From Nitrosomonadales bacterium (GTDB lineage: Bacteria > Pseudomonadota > Gammaproteobacteria > Burkholderiales > SG8-41), in the NCBI GenBank assembly GCA_009885185.1, contig VFLF01000492.1:1-14628 (forward strand): 14,628 nucleotides of DNA. The letters run 5' to 3'. A program made the position numbers and the translations under genes. How positions within the stretch are numbered: position 1 is the first letter of the stretch; every line of letters begins with the position of its first letter. Shown here in pieces: positions 5,461 through 11,786 of this stretch. The notes under the pieces are model-generated. The model was not told where the DNA came from and searched no databases. It was given only the letters and a program-made list of their open reading frames with translations.

Positions 5461-6744
5461 ATGAAGCGCGGGACAAAGTGGGCCGTTGGTCTGGGAATTT
5501 CAATTGCTGCGGCAGGCGCGGTGTGGCTTGCTGTGGTGTGGTGGCTGCCCACCAATGAAGACCTCGCCGTGCGGCTCGCCACCGATGCCGAAGTGCGGCT
5601 GGGCGTTAAGGTCATCATCGGCTCGGCGCACTGGGCATTGCTGCCAACGCCCGTTGTGGTCATCAACGACTTTCGTACGCAGCAAGCGCAACCGGTGGTG
5701 TGCCGTCAGTTGCGGGTATATCTCAAACCACGCGAACTGCTGCGCCGCAAGCTGGTGTTTGAGCGCATCGAAATCGATGATGCGGTATTCCCGAGCAACG
5801 CGGTGCATTCCTTTCGCAGCAATCGGCGCGAGAGCGATGAGAGTGACGGCGTTCCGCTCGAGCGAATTGAGTTTCGTAATGCAACCTGGATCAGCTATAG
5901 CGGTATCGCCGTGGTGTATAACGGCGAGATTGATTTCGATCCGAACTGGCGTCCGCGCCATGCCGAGTTGCGGCGTCCCGGCATCAAGTCCGACTTCACG
6001 CTGACGTTGACGCGCGAGGCCAATGCCGAGCGCTGGCAAACGCGCATCCATATCGGCGGAGGCACGGCGCACGGCAATGTGGCGTTGAAGACAGCCGAAA
6101 ACGGCGTCATGCAGTTAAGCGGCCAGTTGGCTCCGCATGACATTGAGGTGAATAGCGCAATGAATGCATTCAACCGCCGCTCGCCTGTTGGCGGCATGGG
6201 ATCGGGCCAGACCGTATTGTCCGCGAACGGAAAATCGGCGGGCGAACTGGCACGCTCGCTACACACGCGTACCACGTTTTCGGTTCATCCTGCGTCGGTA
6301 TTACGCTTTGATCTTGAAAAGGCCATCCGCACGCTCGGCAAGGAGCGCGATGGCCAGACCACGTTACAGGTGCTGACCGGGCAACTGGATACGCAGAATA
6401 CCAACGAGGGCATGCGCGCAACCTATAGCGGGCTCAAGGCCCGCGCCGGCCAATACACTGCGACGGGCAAAGCTACGGTCTATCACCGCCAGATCGAGGC
6501 CAGCGGCGACCTTTATCTGGCCGAGGGTGCGGTGGGAGTGCCGTTTACCGTGAGCGGACCCGTGAACAAACCGAAAGCCTCGGTGCCGCCGGGATTTTTT
6601 GCGGGCGCGGCTATCGGCACTGCGGTACTGCCCGGCATCGGCACCTCCATCGGTGCGCGCATCGGCGGCGCTCTCGACCGGCTGTTCAAAAGCGATGCGC
6701 AATCTCCAGCGGCGCCGGTGCAGGTTGCGCCGGGAAAGAACTAG
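5461..6744 (+). CDS. AsmA-family protein
   Basis: 427 residues, inner-membrane-anchored with a periplasmic body. A single N-terminal transmembrane helix (about 8-29) is followed by the AsmA opening pattern: a helix, RLGVKVIIGSAHWALLPTP (46-64, strand plus P-x-P) and a short-strand region with RKLVFERIEID (96-106). The C-terminal AsmA-like strands end FTVSGPVNKPKA (362-373). AsmA-type proteins are bridge-like factors affecting outer-membrane biogenesis and lipid traffic. At 427 residues this is shorter than E. coli AsmA. Unusual is a glycine-zipper-like tail, AGAAIGTAVLPGIGTSIGAR (381-400), which could insert into a membrane or oligomerise. The ATG is chosen because it directly precedes the positively charged anchor; the ribosome-binding site is weak. 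The shared 18-bp element lies upstream. Confidence 0.82.
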   Translation: MKRGTKWAVGLGISIAAAGAVWLAVVWWLPTNEDLAVRLATDAEVRLGVKVIIGSAHWALLPTPVVVINDFRTQQAQPVVCRQLRVYLKPRELLRRKLVFERIEIDDAVFPSNAVHSFRSNRRESDESDGVPLERIEFRNATWISYSGIAVVYNGEIDFDPNWRPRHAELRRPGIKSDFTLTLTREANAERWQTRIHIGGGTAHGNVALKTAENGVMQLSGQLAPHDIEVNSAMNAFNRRSPVGGMGSGQTVLSANGKSAGELARSLHTRTTFSVHPASVLRFDLEKAIRTLGKERDGQTTLQVLTGQLDTQNTNEGMRATYSGLKARAGQYTATGKATVYHRQIEASGDLYLAEGAVGVPFTVSGPVNKPKASVPPGFFAGAAIGTAVLPGIGTSIGARIGGALDRLFKSDAQSPAAPVQVAPGKN

Positions 6745-6807
6745 CCAGCCGCCGCGACGCGACTCATCATGAGCTTACCTGCGCAATCATCGGCGGGAAA
6801 CCTTTTT

Positions 6808-6825
6808 ATGTTAGCCACCGCACAG
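6808..6825 (+). promoter_or_regulatory. Shared upstream element, copy B
   Basis: ATGTTAGCCACCGCACAG, 60 bases before the lipoprotein start at 6885. With copy A it shares TTTATGTT, GCCACCGCACAG and, about 14 bases further on, CGGATAATCGGCGGTTATCG: roughly 80 bp of recognisable similarity. It is in sense orientation. Confidence 0.6.
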
Positions 6826-6884
6826 AACTTACTGACGTGAAACGGATAATCGGCGGTTATCGAAAAAGTTGCGGCACCCGTTTT

Positions 6885-7220
6885 ATGAAAAAGAGCATAA
6901 GCACCATGCGATTATTTGGTATTTGTTTCGTCGTAGCAGGCTTCGCCTTATCCGCATGTACTGCTGACAACGCAACAACACTCAATCCGCAATCGTTACA
7001 ACCTTTAAAAGAAATTTCACCGTCTGAACTTAAGGTTGCGCCGCCGACGCCTGAAACATCAGCGCCAACGCGGACGGAATCGGCACGGCCACCTGAGAAC
7101 CCTGCACCCGCTGCGTCCCGCACCCCGGAAGAAGCGGCGCAGGCGCGTGCCGCAGACCCGAAGGACCCGTCAGCGGGCGCGATTATTATTAAAGTGCCAG
7201 TCACAGGCGCCAAGCCTTAA
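6885..7220 (+). CDS. Small Pro/Ala-rich lipoprotein
   Basis: 111 residues. The signal peptide has basic Lys2-Lys3, a hydrophobic core FGICFVVAGFA, and the lipobox L-S-A-C with Cys25, so the mature protein should be lipid-anchored, probably to the outer membrane. The rest is low-complexity, rich in Pro, Ala, Thr and Glu (about 45-100), and ends in a short strand-like segment, AGAIIIKVPVTG. No enzymatic domain is visible. An alternative ATG at 6906 (also a valid lipoprotein signal) and a GTG at 6837 are in frame. The GTG lies inside the conserved upstream block and is unlikely. The gene has the shared upstream element. The function is unknown. Confidence 0.75.
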   Translation: MKKSISTMRLFGICFVVAGFALSACTADNATTLNPQSLQPLKEISPSELKVAPPTPETSAPTRTESARPPENPAPAASRTPEEAAQARAADPKDPSAGAIIIKVPVTGAKP

Positions 7221-7318
7221 CGCCACAGTGAAACACCGACTCAACATTTGATCACGGAAAAGTACGGCTGGTAACGCCATGTCCGGCGCGACTCCCCCGG
7301 TCATCGAACCTGAGTCGA

Positions 7319-7336
7319 ATGTTCAGCAATGCACCG
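7319..7336 (+). promoter_or_regulatory. Shared upstream element, copy E (weak)
   Basis: ATGTTCAGCAATGCACCG, matching copy A at about 13 of 18 positions and 73 bases before the ATP-grasp-like gene in sense orientation. It may be degenerate or coincidental. Confidence 0.3.
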
Positions 7337-7408
7337 ATTCATTTCCGATATTTGATAATAATTAGCGCGATTGTATCTACTTTGCGCACTTTCCCAAGGA
7401 GGCACACG

Positions 7409-8161
7409 ATGACGGATGCCGATGCTTGGCAGTGCTATCCGCAGCTACGCTGGCTATACGATCGACTGCAATTGTCGCAGGCGCTTGAATATGAATGCGG
7501 CCCTGCCGGGATGCTACCTCCGAGGCCTGGAATTTGGTTCGTAAAGCCGATCATCAATCTGAATGGCATGGGCGTCGGCGCGTACACTCAGCATTACGAT
7601 GGCGACGCCGCGTTCCCCGTTCGCCCAGGCAGCTTCTGGATGCCGTACTTCACCGGTCGGCACCTGTCGATAGACCTTATGCGCACGTCGCGGGGGTGGG
7701 ACTTCGGTCTAACCGTCGAGTGCATCTACCGTAACCATCGGCCCTTCGAGTGGAGAAAGGTAACGGACGTGCCTGAATTGCCCGACATCATCGCGCTCGA
7801 TGGAACGGATCTTCCCTGCTTTAACGTCGAATTGATCGGCAACAACATCATTGAGGTTCATCTGCGGCGCAACCACGACTTTGACGTCATGCCGGAAGCG
7901 TCCTCGGTTTTTCCGGTGTGGGATGGAGAACCGATACCGCCCGACATGGTCGTGGATGCCGAAGACGCGGACGGCTTCCTGGTTCCGAAGCGTTTGGGAT
8001 TCGTCTATCGTCGGGAAAACATAGGCGCTGAGTTGGCCGGCGTCACTACAGGCTCCCTGGAATCCAGGCTGGTTCGCATCGCAATGCCGATCTCCGCCGG
8101 CTTGACGTGCGATCGGCAAGGTGAGAGGGCACGTACGCATCATTTTGTCGCGCGCTCTTAA
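7409..8161 (+). CDS. ATP-grasp-like protein of unknown function
   Basis: 250 residues. The ATG is fixed by AAGGAGG with a 7-base spacer; upstream in-frame starts lack such a site. No firm family is recognised, but the order of motifs fits an ATP-grasp ligase core. WFVKPIINLNGMGVGAY (43-59) has a strand Lys46 followed by a Gly loop. FWMPYFTGRHLSIDLM (76-91) follows. FNVELIGNNIIEVHLRRNHD (138-157) matches the family's E...(I/V)-E-x-N-x-R metal and phosphate motif, with Glu141, Glu149 and Arg153 and with His151 in the Asn place. If correct, it would couple ATP hydrolysis to forming an amide or similar bond, or be a relic of such an enzyme. It lies convergent to the transglutaminase-amidohydrolase-Anbu operon. 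The product, partner and substrate are unknown. There is no signal peptide or membrane segment. Confidence 0.6.
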   Translation: MTDADAWQCYPQLRWLYDRLQLSQALEYECGPAGMLPPRPGIWFVKPIINLNGMGVGAYTQHYDGDAAFPVRPGSFWMPYFTGRHLSIDLMRTSRGWDFGLTVECIYRNHRPFEWRKVTDVPELPDIIALDGTDLPCFNVELIGNNIIEVHLRRNHDFDVMPEASSVFPVWDGEPIPPDMVVDAEDADGFLVPKRLGFVYRRENIGAELAGVTTGSLESRLVRIAMPISAGLTCDRQGERARTHHFVARS

Positions 8162-8182
8162 CTAACGTGGGCTATTGCTTCT

Positions 8183-8209
8183 ACGCTCCTCCCAGGGAAT
8201 AAGGAGCGT
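8183..8209 (+). terminator. Hairpin between convergent genes
   Basis: ACGCTCCT pairs perfectly with AGGAGCGT around an 11-base loop, followed by CTCTCGTT. The T-tract is poor, so it is a weak terminator in either direction, placed 21 bases after the ATP-grasp-like stop. Confidence 0.4.
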
Positions 8210-8294
8210 CTCTCGTTACCCGCCAGGATGTGAAATATCACAGCGAGCCATACAAACTGCCGGTTAGCGACGAACCCCGCCAGACAGTGCCGCC

Positions 8295-9107
8295 TCAAGC
8301 AGCACGAACCTCGTCGGTCCACACCTTAAAGCTCATCAAGGTATTGGGGCCGAACGTACTGCTGATCGCAACATCGGCCGCATCACGGCCACGAGCGATC
8401 AATACCCTGCCGATACGCGGCATGTTGTTGCGCGCATCGAACGTGTACCAATGGCCGTCGAGGAAGGCTTCAAACCAGGCGGCGAAATCCATTGGGCCGT
8501 AAGGCGGCGGCATACCGATGTCGCCAAGATAGCCGGTGCAGTAGCGGGCTGGAATATTCATGCAACGGCAAAACGCGATGGCAAGATGCGCGTAGTCGCG
8601 GCAAACGCCGGTTTTGTCATGAAAGGCTTCCAGCGCTGTTCGCGTCATGCGCGCATGCTCATAACCGAAGGCGATATGGCGGTGAACATAGTCGCAGATC
8701 GCCTGCACGCGGCCCCATCCCGTTGGCGCGGATGAAAACAACTTCCACGCGGTCTCTGACAGCTGGTCGGTTTCGCAATAGCGGCTGCCGAGCAGGAACA
8801 ATAGCGTTTCCTCCGGCAGCTCCGGAACGGCGATCTGCCGTGCCTGCGGCACGACCAGGTCAGCTGCGCCGCTGTCGTTTACCAGCACGTCGGCGCCAAG
8901 ACGCGTGCGGCCCTTTACCGCAACCATGCGCGTACACCAGTTACCGAAGCTGTCGCGATAGGCTGTCATCGGTATCGGCGGGTCGACGGTCAGGTCGTCA
9001 CGCCCCACGAGATCGGACACGCGGGTAAAGTGGACGTTGACGTTGAGTATCATCGGCGTGGGTTGCGGACAGTCGTATATCATGTCGAAGCCGACGCGAA
9101 TTTTCAT
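8295..9107 (-). CDS. Transglutaminase-like family protein
   Basis: 270 residues. An N-terminal beta domain (about 1-95) precedes a transglutaminase/papain-fold core: WGRVQAICDYVHRHIAFGYE (131-150), then TGVCRDYAHLAIAFCRCMNI (166-185) with nucleophile Cys169, and WYTFDARNN (220-228) with the Asp224 position. The usual catalytic His in the F-(H/S)-A-W-F-E motif is absent: the sequence is MDFAAWFEAF with Ala209. This may be a subfamily trait or may indicate altered activity. Proteins of this type accompany Anbu in many proteobacteria and are thought to hydrolyse or transfer amide bonds. The gene is the last of three; its ATG overlaps the stop of the amidohydrolase (ATGA), indicating translational coupling. 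No signal peptide is seen, so it is likely cytoplasmic. Confidence 0.85.
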   Translation of the reverse strand: MKIRVGFDMIYDCPQPTPMILNVNVHFTRVSDLVGRDDLTVDPPIPMTAYRDSFGNWCTRMVAVKGRTRLGADVLVNDSGAADLVVPQARQIAVPELPEETLLFLLGSRYCETDQLSETAWKLFSSAPTGWGRVQAICDYVHRHIAFGYEHARMTRTALEAFHDKTGVCRDYAHLAIAFCRCMNIPARYCTGYLGDIGMPPPYGPMDFAAWFEAFLDGHWYTFDARNNMPRIGRVLIARGRDAADVAISSTFGPNTLMSFKVWTDEVRAA

Positions 9108-9823
9108 GGGGAGTCTCCAGGTGAGTCTGCACAGGCCATGCGTAATGAATCGATTAACACGCCGCGCAGCGCTGTCCAGCGCCGGCCCGCGGCAAAAACA
9201 ATTTTTTGATTAATTTCGAGTTCAACGCCAACGTAGACGGCGGGCGCGAAGCGGAGGCGCAATTGCGCAGTGAGCCCGTCTCCCTTGCCGGCATATGGGT
9301 AGTTGCGGCGCACACGCAGTTCAGGGCAGGATGCCGCGAGCGATGCCCTCCAGCGCGCGCATAGTCCGGCCTCGTGGCGGCGGCCCGGGTGGTAAAGCAA
9401 ACCCACATCGGCGACCCGCACCTTGCCATCCAGCACCGGAGTAAAGCTGTGCGAAGAAATGTGAATTACGCGATGCCCACGCGATACCGATTGCTGCACG
9501 AGGCGTTCAACCGCTTCGCGATAAGGCCGATAGTGCTGTTCGATGATGTTTGAACGAATGTTCGCCGGCAAGCCGCGAGTAGCCGCCGAGAAAAGTTGCA
9601 AATGACCGAGTGAACGGTTGAGATCAACGAGCAGCCGGCTGACCGTAGACGTCACCAGCGGTGCTTTGAAAGCGGCGGCCAGCGCCCTAGCCATGACCAG
9701 CGCGCCAGGATCATAGCCTCGATGGGAGTTAAGCAACTCCCTGTGACCCCGAAACCACGGTTGATAAGGCGCGGGGACCCGGTGGCCGCCATGCTCACAG
9801 GTGATGATCAAGTCGTCGATCAT
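9104..9823 (-). CDS. N-formylglutamate amidohydrolase family protein
   Basis: 239 residues. The N-terminal TCEHGG (8-13) supplies the Glu10/His11 metal-binding start of the N-formylglutamate amidohydrolase fold. HRGYDPGA (34-41) is the family's D-x-G-A segment. DLNR (67-70) and ISSHSFTP (122-129) match the remaining conserved blocks. The classical enzyme removes formate from N-formylglutamate in histidine degradation. No hut genes are present here, and the operon with Anbu and a transglutaminase-like protein suggests another N-acyl or glutamyl amide as substrate. The gene starts 24 bases after the Anbu stop and overlaps the transglutaminase gene by 4 bases. It is metal-dependent by family knowledge; the role here is inferred. 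Confidence 0.85.
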   Translation of the reverse strand: MIDDLIITCEHGGHRVPAPYQPWFRGHRELLNSHRGYDPGALVMARALAAAFKAPLVTSTVSRLLVDLNRSLGHLQLFSAATRGLPANIRSNIIEQHYRPYREAVERLVQQSVSRGHRVIHISSHSFTPVLDGKVRVADVGLLYHPGRRHEAGLCARWRASLAASCPELRVRRNYPYAGKGDGLTAQLRLRFAPAVYVGVELEINQKIVFAAGRRWTALRGVLIDSLRMACADSPGDSP

Positions 9824-9847
9824 AGGTGCGACAGTCGCAACGACCGC

Positions 9848-10573
9848 TCACCACTGCAACTCGGGCAGGTGGCGAAACACCTGCCGAGAACCTTCCCGCC
9901 ATTCGAGACTGAGCGCGGTGAAATAGGCGTCTCCTTCATCAAACCGGCGCCGCCGGCGCACTTCGAGGCTGTCTCGCGCATAACACATGAGGTCTATCGG
10001 CATGCCGACCGACAGGTTGCTGCGCATGGTCGAATCAAACGACACCAGCACACACTTCACGGCGTCCGCCAGGGGCGTGGAACGCGTAATCACGCGGTCG
10101 ATGATCGGCTTTCCATATTTGGTTTCACCGGTCTGAAAGTACGGCGTGTCCACGCCGGCTTCGATGAAATTGCCTTCGGCATAGATACGAAACAGGCGCA
10201 ACCCCTCGCCGGCAATCTGCCCGCCGACGATAAACGACGCGTTGAAGCCAACCTCGTTTTCCTGCATGTACTCACCGTCACGCCGCTCAATGTCACGCAT
10301 GGCATCGGCCACCAGCATCGCAGCATCGAACATGGTCTGCGCGCTCCACAGATTATTGTCCACACCGGCGGCGCAACGTTGGTTCAACACGCTGATCACA
10401 GCCTGTGTTCCAGCGAGGTTTCCGGAACTCAACAAAACGATCACACGATCACCACGACGCTCGAATACCGTCATCTTGCAGAACTTCGCGAAGTTGTCGA
10501 CGCCGGCATTCGTACGTGAGTCTGATGCGAGAATCAATCCCTCGTCGAGCAATACGCCGATGCAGTAGGTCAT
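9848..10573 (-). CDS. Anbu, proteasome/HslV-related peptidase
   Basis: 241 residues, the usual Anbu length. It begins Met-Thr-Tyr-Cys-Ile-Gly, so removal of Met exposes the N-terminal nucleophile Thr1. LASDSRTNAG supplies Asp17 (mature numbering) and FAKFCKM supplies Lys32, both at the positions of the Ntn-hydrolase proteasome triad. RVIVLLSSGNLAGTQAVIS (41-59) matches the proteasome-fold strand-helix after the first sheet. Anbu is a self-compartmentalising relative of HslV with no dedicated ATPase known; its cellular target is not established. It is the first gene of a minus-strand operon with an amidohydrolase and a transglutaminase-like protein, a context typical of Anbu. No strong ribosome-binding site is visible before the ATG. 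Confidence 0.9.
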   Translation of the reverse strand: MTYCIGVLLDEGLILASDSRTNAGVDNFAKFCKMTVFERRGDRVIVLLSSGNLAGTQAVISVLNQRCAAGVDNNLWSAQTMFDAAMLVADAMRDIERRDGEYMQENEVGFNASFIVGGQIAGEGLRLFRIYAEGNFIEAGVDTPYFQTGETKYGKPIIDRVITRSTPLADAVKCVLVSFDSTMRSNLSVGMPIDLMCYARDSLEVRRRRRFDEGDAYFTALSLEWREGSRQVFRHLPELQW

Positions 10574-10603
10574 GTCGCTTGCGCTAGGATACGCGCTGCG
10601 CGA

Positions 10604-10798
10604 TTAAATGTCGGTCTGCGTTTTGTTCGCTCGTTCTGAACGACGCCTGGTTTGACGCGGCGCCGTCACCGGATGCGCCATCTCGCGAACCGTGCGGCGA
10701 CCGGGTGTCGCGTCAGCCTGCGCATGCAGCGGAAATTGTTGCCGGTCCAGCGGCGTGCGCGGCACACGCGCCTTGGCCGGGGTTTTTGCGGGTTTCAA
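10604..10798 (-). CDS. Possible 64-residue basic protein coupled to the CBS gene
   Basis: A TTG start overlaps the TGA stop of the CBS-domain gene, in the style of translational coupling. The predicted peptide is rich in Lys, Arg, Pro, Thr and Ala, starting with K-P-A-K-T-P-A-K-A-R and ending N-K-T-Q-T-D-I, with no hydrophobic segment or recognised domain. It fills the gap between the CBS gene and Anbu. The composition would suit a nucleic-acid-binding tail or a disordered protein, but could be chance. Confidence 0.3.
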   Translation of the reverse strand: MKPAKTPAKARVPRTPLDRQQFPLHAQADATPGRRTVREMAHPVTAPRQTRRRSERANKTQTDI

Positions 10799-11214
10799 GA
10801 AGGTCTCGATATTTCCGACAACGCCTTTGCAGCCGGCTGGATCTCCGAGCCTTCAACAGCAAAGTCGCCCAGTGCCACAATGCCGACCAGGCGCTTGTCG
10901 CGATTGACGACCGGCAAACGCCGCACCTGACGCTCGCTCATGATTGCGGCAGCTTGCTCTACCGAATCGTCCTCGTACACCCAGGCGATACCGTCGGACA
11001 TCACATCGCGCACTGTGGTCTCGATGCTTTTGCCTTCGGCCACGGCGCGAATCGCGATATCGCGATCCGATATCGTCCCGATCATGCGGTCATTTTCTCC
11101 GACAGGCAGCATGCCGAAATCGCCGTCGCGCATTTTTTTTGCAGCTTCCCCGATAGTCATATCCGGACTGACGACCTTCACATCACGGCTCATCAGGTCT
11201 TTAAGTAGTTGCAT
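10795..11214 (-). CDS. Two-CBS-domain protein
   Basis: 139 residues made almost entirely of a Bateman pair: CBS1 about 7-60 (DLMSRDVKVVSPDMTIGEAA, then MLPV and GTISDRDIAIR) and CBS2 about 68-122 (VRDVMSDGIAWVYEDDSVEQ, then VRRLPVV and LVGIVALGD). Such stand-alone proteins bind adenine nucleotides and act as energy or stress sensors or partner regulators. The TISDRDI motif carries the Asp usually contacting ribose. The start is firm: AAAGGAG lies 7 bases before the ATG. The shared 18-bp element lies 117 bases upstream in sense orientation. The partner is unknown. Confidence 0.93.
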   Translation of the reverse strand: MQLLKDLMSRDVKVVSPDMTIGEAAKKMRDGDFGMLPVGENDRMIGTISDRDIAIRAVAEGKSIETTVRDVMSDGIAWVYEDDSVEQAAAIMSERQVRRLPVVNRDKRLVGIVALGDFAVEGSEIQPAAKALSEISRPS

Positions 11215-11330
11215 GTTTACTCTCCTTTGGTCACAGCTTCATGATTGAAGTGTCTGGTTACAGCCTTGCGCATTCGCGCCCGGCACAATAAGTGTAAGTG
11301 GATCATTATTTCCTACGGGTAGATCGTGGT

Positions 11331-11348
11331 CTGTACGATAGCGCACAT
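11331..11348 (-). promoter_or_regulatory. Shared upstream element, copy C
   Basis: The minus strand reads ATGTGCGCTATCGTACAG, matching copy A at 14 of 18 positions, with differences mostly C/T exchanges. It lies 117 bases upstream of the CBS-domain gene in sense orientation. Confidence 0.5.
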
Positions 11349-11459
11349 CCCGAAGCGCACCCGCGAAAGACGTTTCCGGCACGACTCAATGACGCCGGGA
11401 GCCGGGCATCCTCTGCGACGTCTTGCTGCGCGCCGGATTATTGAACGTTATTATGCTTT

Positions 11460-11477
11460 AAGCGCGCTGGCGCACAG
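11460..11477 (+). promoter_or_regulatory. Shared upstream element, copy D (weak)
   Basis: AAGCGCGCTGGCGCACAG keeps CGC and CGCACAG at the right spacing but little of the ATGTT end. It is 100 bases before the 24-residue peptide gene in sense orientation. Confidence 0.3.
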
Positions 11478-11576
11478 ATCGTTCCGGGTACGACCGATTA
11501 CAGTGATCTTTGACGTATCGTGAATCGTTCTAAACAGGCGATTTATATTTGATTAGACCACTCGAAAGGTAATCCC

Positions 11577-11651
11577 ATGAACAACATTGTGTATATCGTC
11601 GGCGCCATCGTGATCATCCTCGCTATTCTGGGATTTTTCGGTCTGCGCTAA
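11577..11651 (+). CDS. 24-residue single-span membrane peptide
   Basis: A complete tiny gene: MNNIVYIVGAIVIILAILGF plus F-G-L-R. It is one transmembrane helix from about residue 4 to 21 with a C-terminal Arg. The AAGG ribosome-binding site lies about 8 bases before the ATG. The composition is that of a real membrane peptide; similar tiny peptides with a Y-I-V-G-A-x-V helix and a G-L-R end are, from memory, common in betaproteobacteria. The function is unknown, perhaps envelope stress. It lies 125 bases before the zinc peptidase gene on the same strand. Confidence 0.75.
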   Translation: MNNIVYIVGAIVIILAILGFFGLR

Positions 11652-11657
11652 AGCATT

Positions 11658-11786
11658 ATGACCATGAGAGCGACCACACTCGATCCCGTGCGCGTGCGAA
11701 TTGTCAAAGCGTCAACTTCCGTCGCGCGTAAGCGTACCGTACGGGCAGGTGTAAACCCAAAAACGCGAGATTCATTGTGCAACTAG
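11658..11786 (+). CDS. Possible 42-residue basic peptide
   Basis: An open frame starting ATG-ACC-ATG, 6 bases after the 24-residue peptide gene, and ending 10 bases inside the zinc peptidase gene. The peptide is rich in Arg, Lys, Val and Thr (for example RVRIVKASTSVARKRTVRAG). There is no clear ribosome-binding site. It may simply be leader sequence. Confidence 0.2.
   Translation: MTMRATTLDPVRVRIVKASTSVARKRTVRAGVNPKTRDSLCN

Larger units (their letters stand above)
11215..11576. other. 362-bp divergent intergenic region with two element copies
   Basis: It separates the minus-strand CBS gene from the plus-strand 24-residue peptide gene. No plausible gene of its own. It contains the shared element facing left (11331-11348, good match) and a weaker copy facing right (11460-11477), each roughly 100-117 bases from the gene it faces. 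Confidence 0.5.

Noticed and set aside
5148..5666. Minus-strand 172-codon open frame before and into the AsmA gene
   Set aside because: It overlaps the AsmA N-terminus antisense, contains the conserved upstream element, and resembles no family.
6837..6884. GTG start at 6837 for the lipoprotein
   Set aside because: It would place coding sequence over the conserved upstream block and put a non-signal extension before the lipoprotein signal peptide.
9722..10519. Plus-strand open frame opposite Anbu
   Set aside because: Antisense to Anbu and the start of the amidohydrolase; no family features.
11728..11745. A further copy of the shared 18-bp element before the zinc peptidase
   Set aside because: Only the ACCGTAC core matches and the spacing to the start is too short; not distinguishable from chance.
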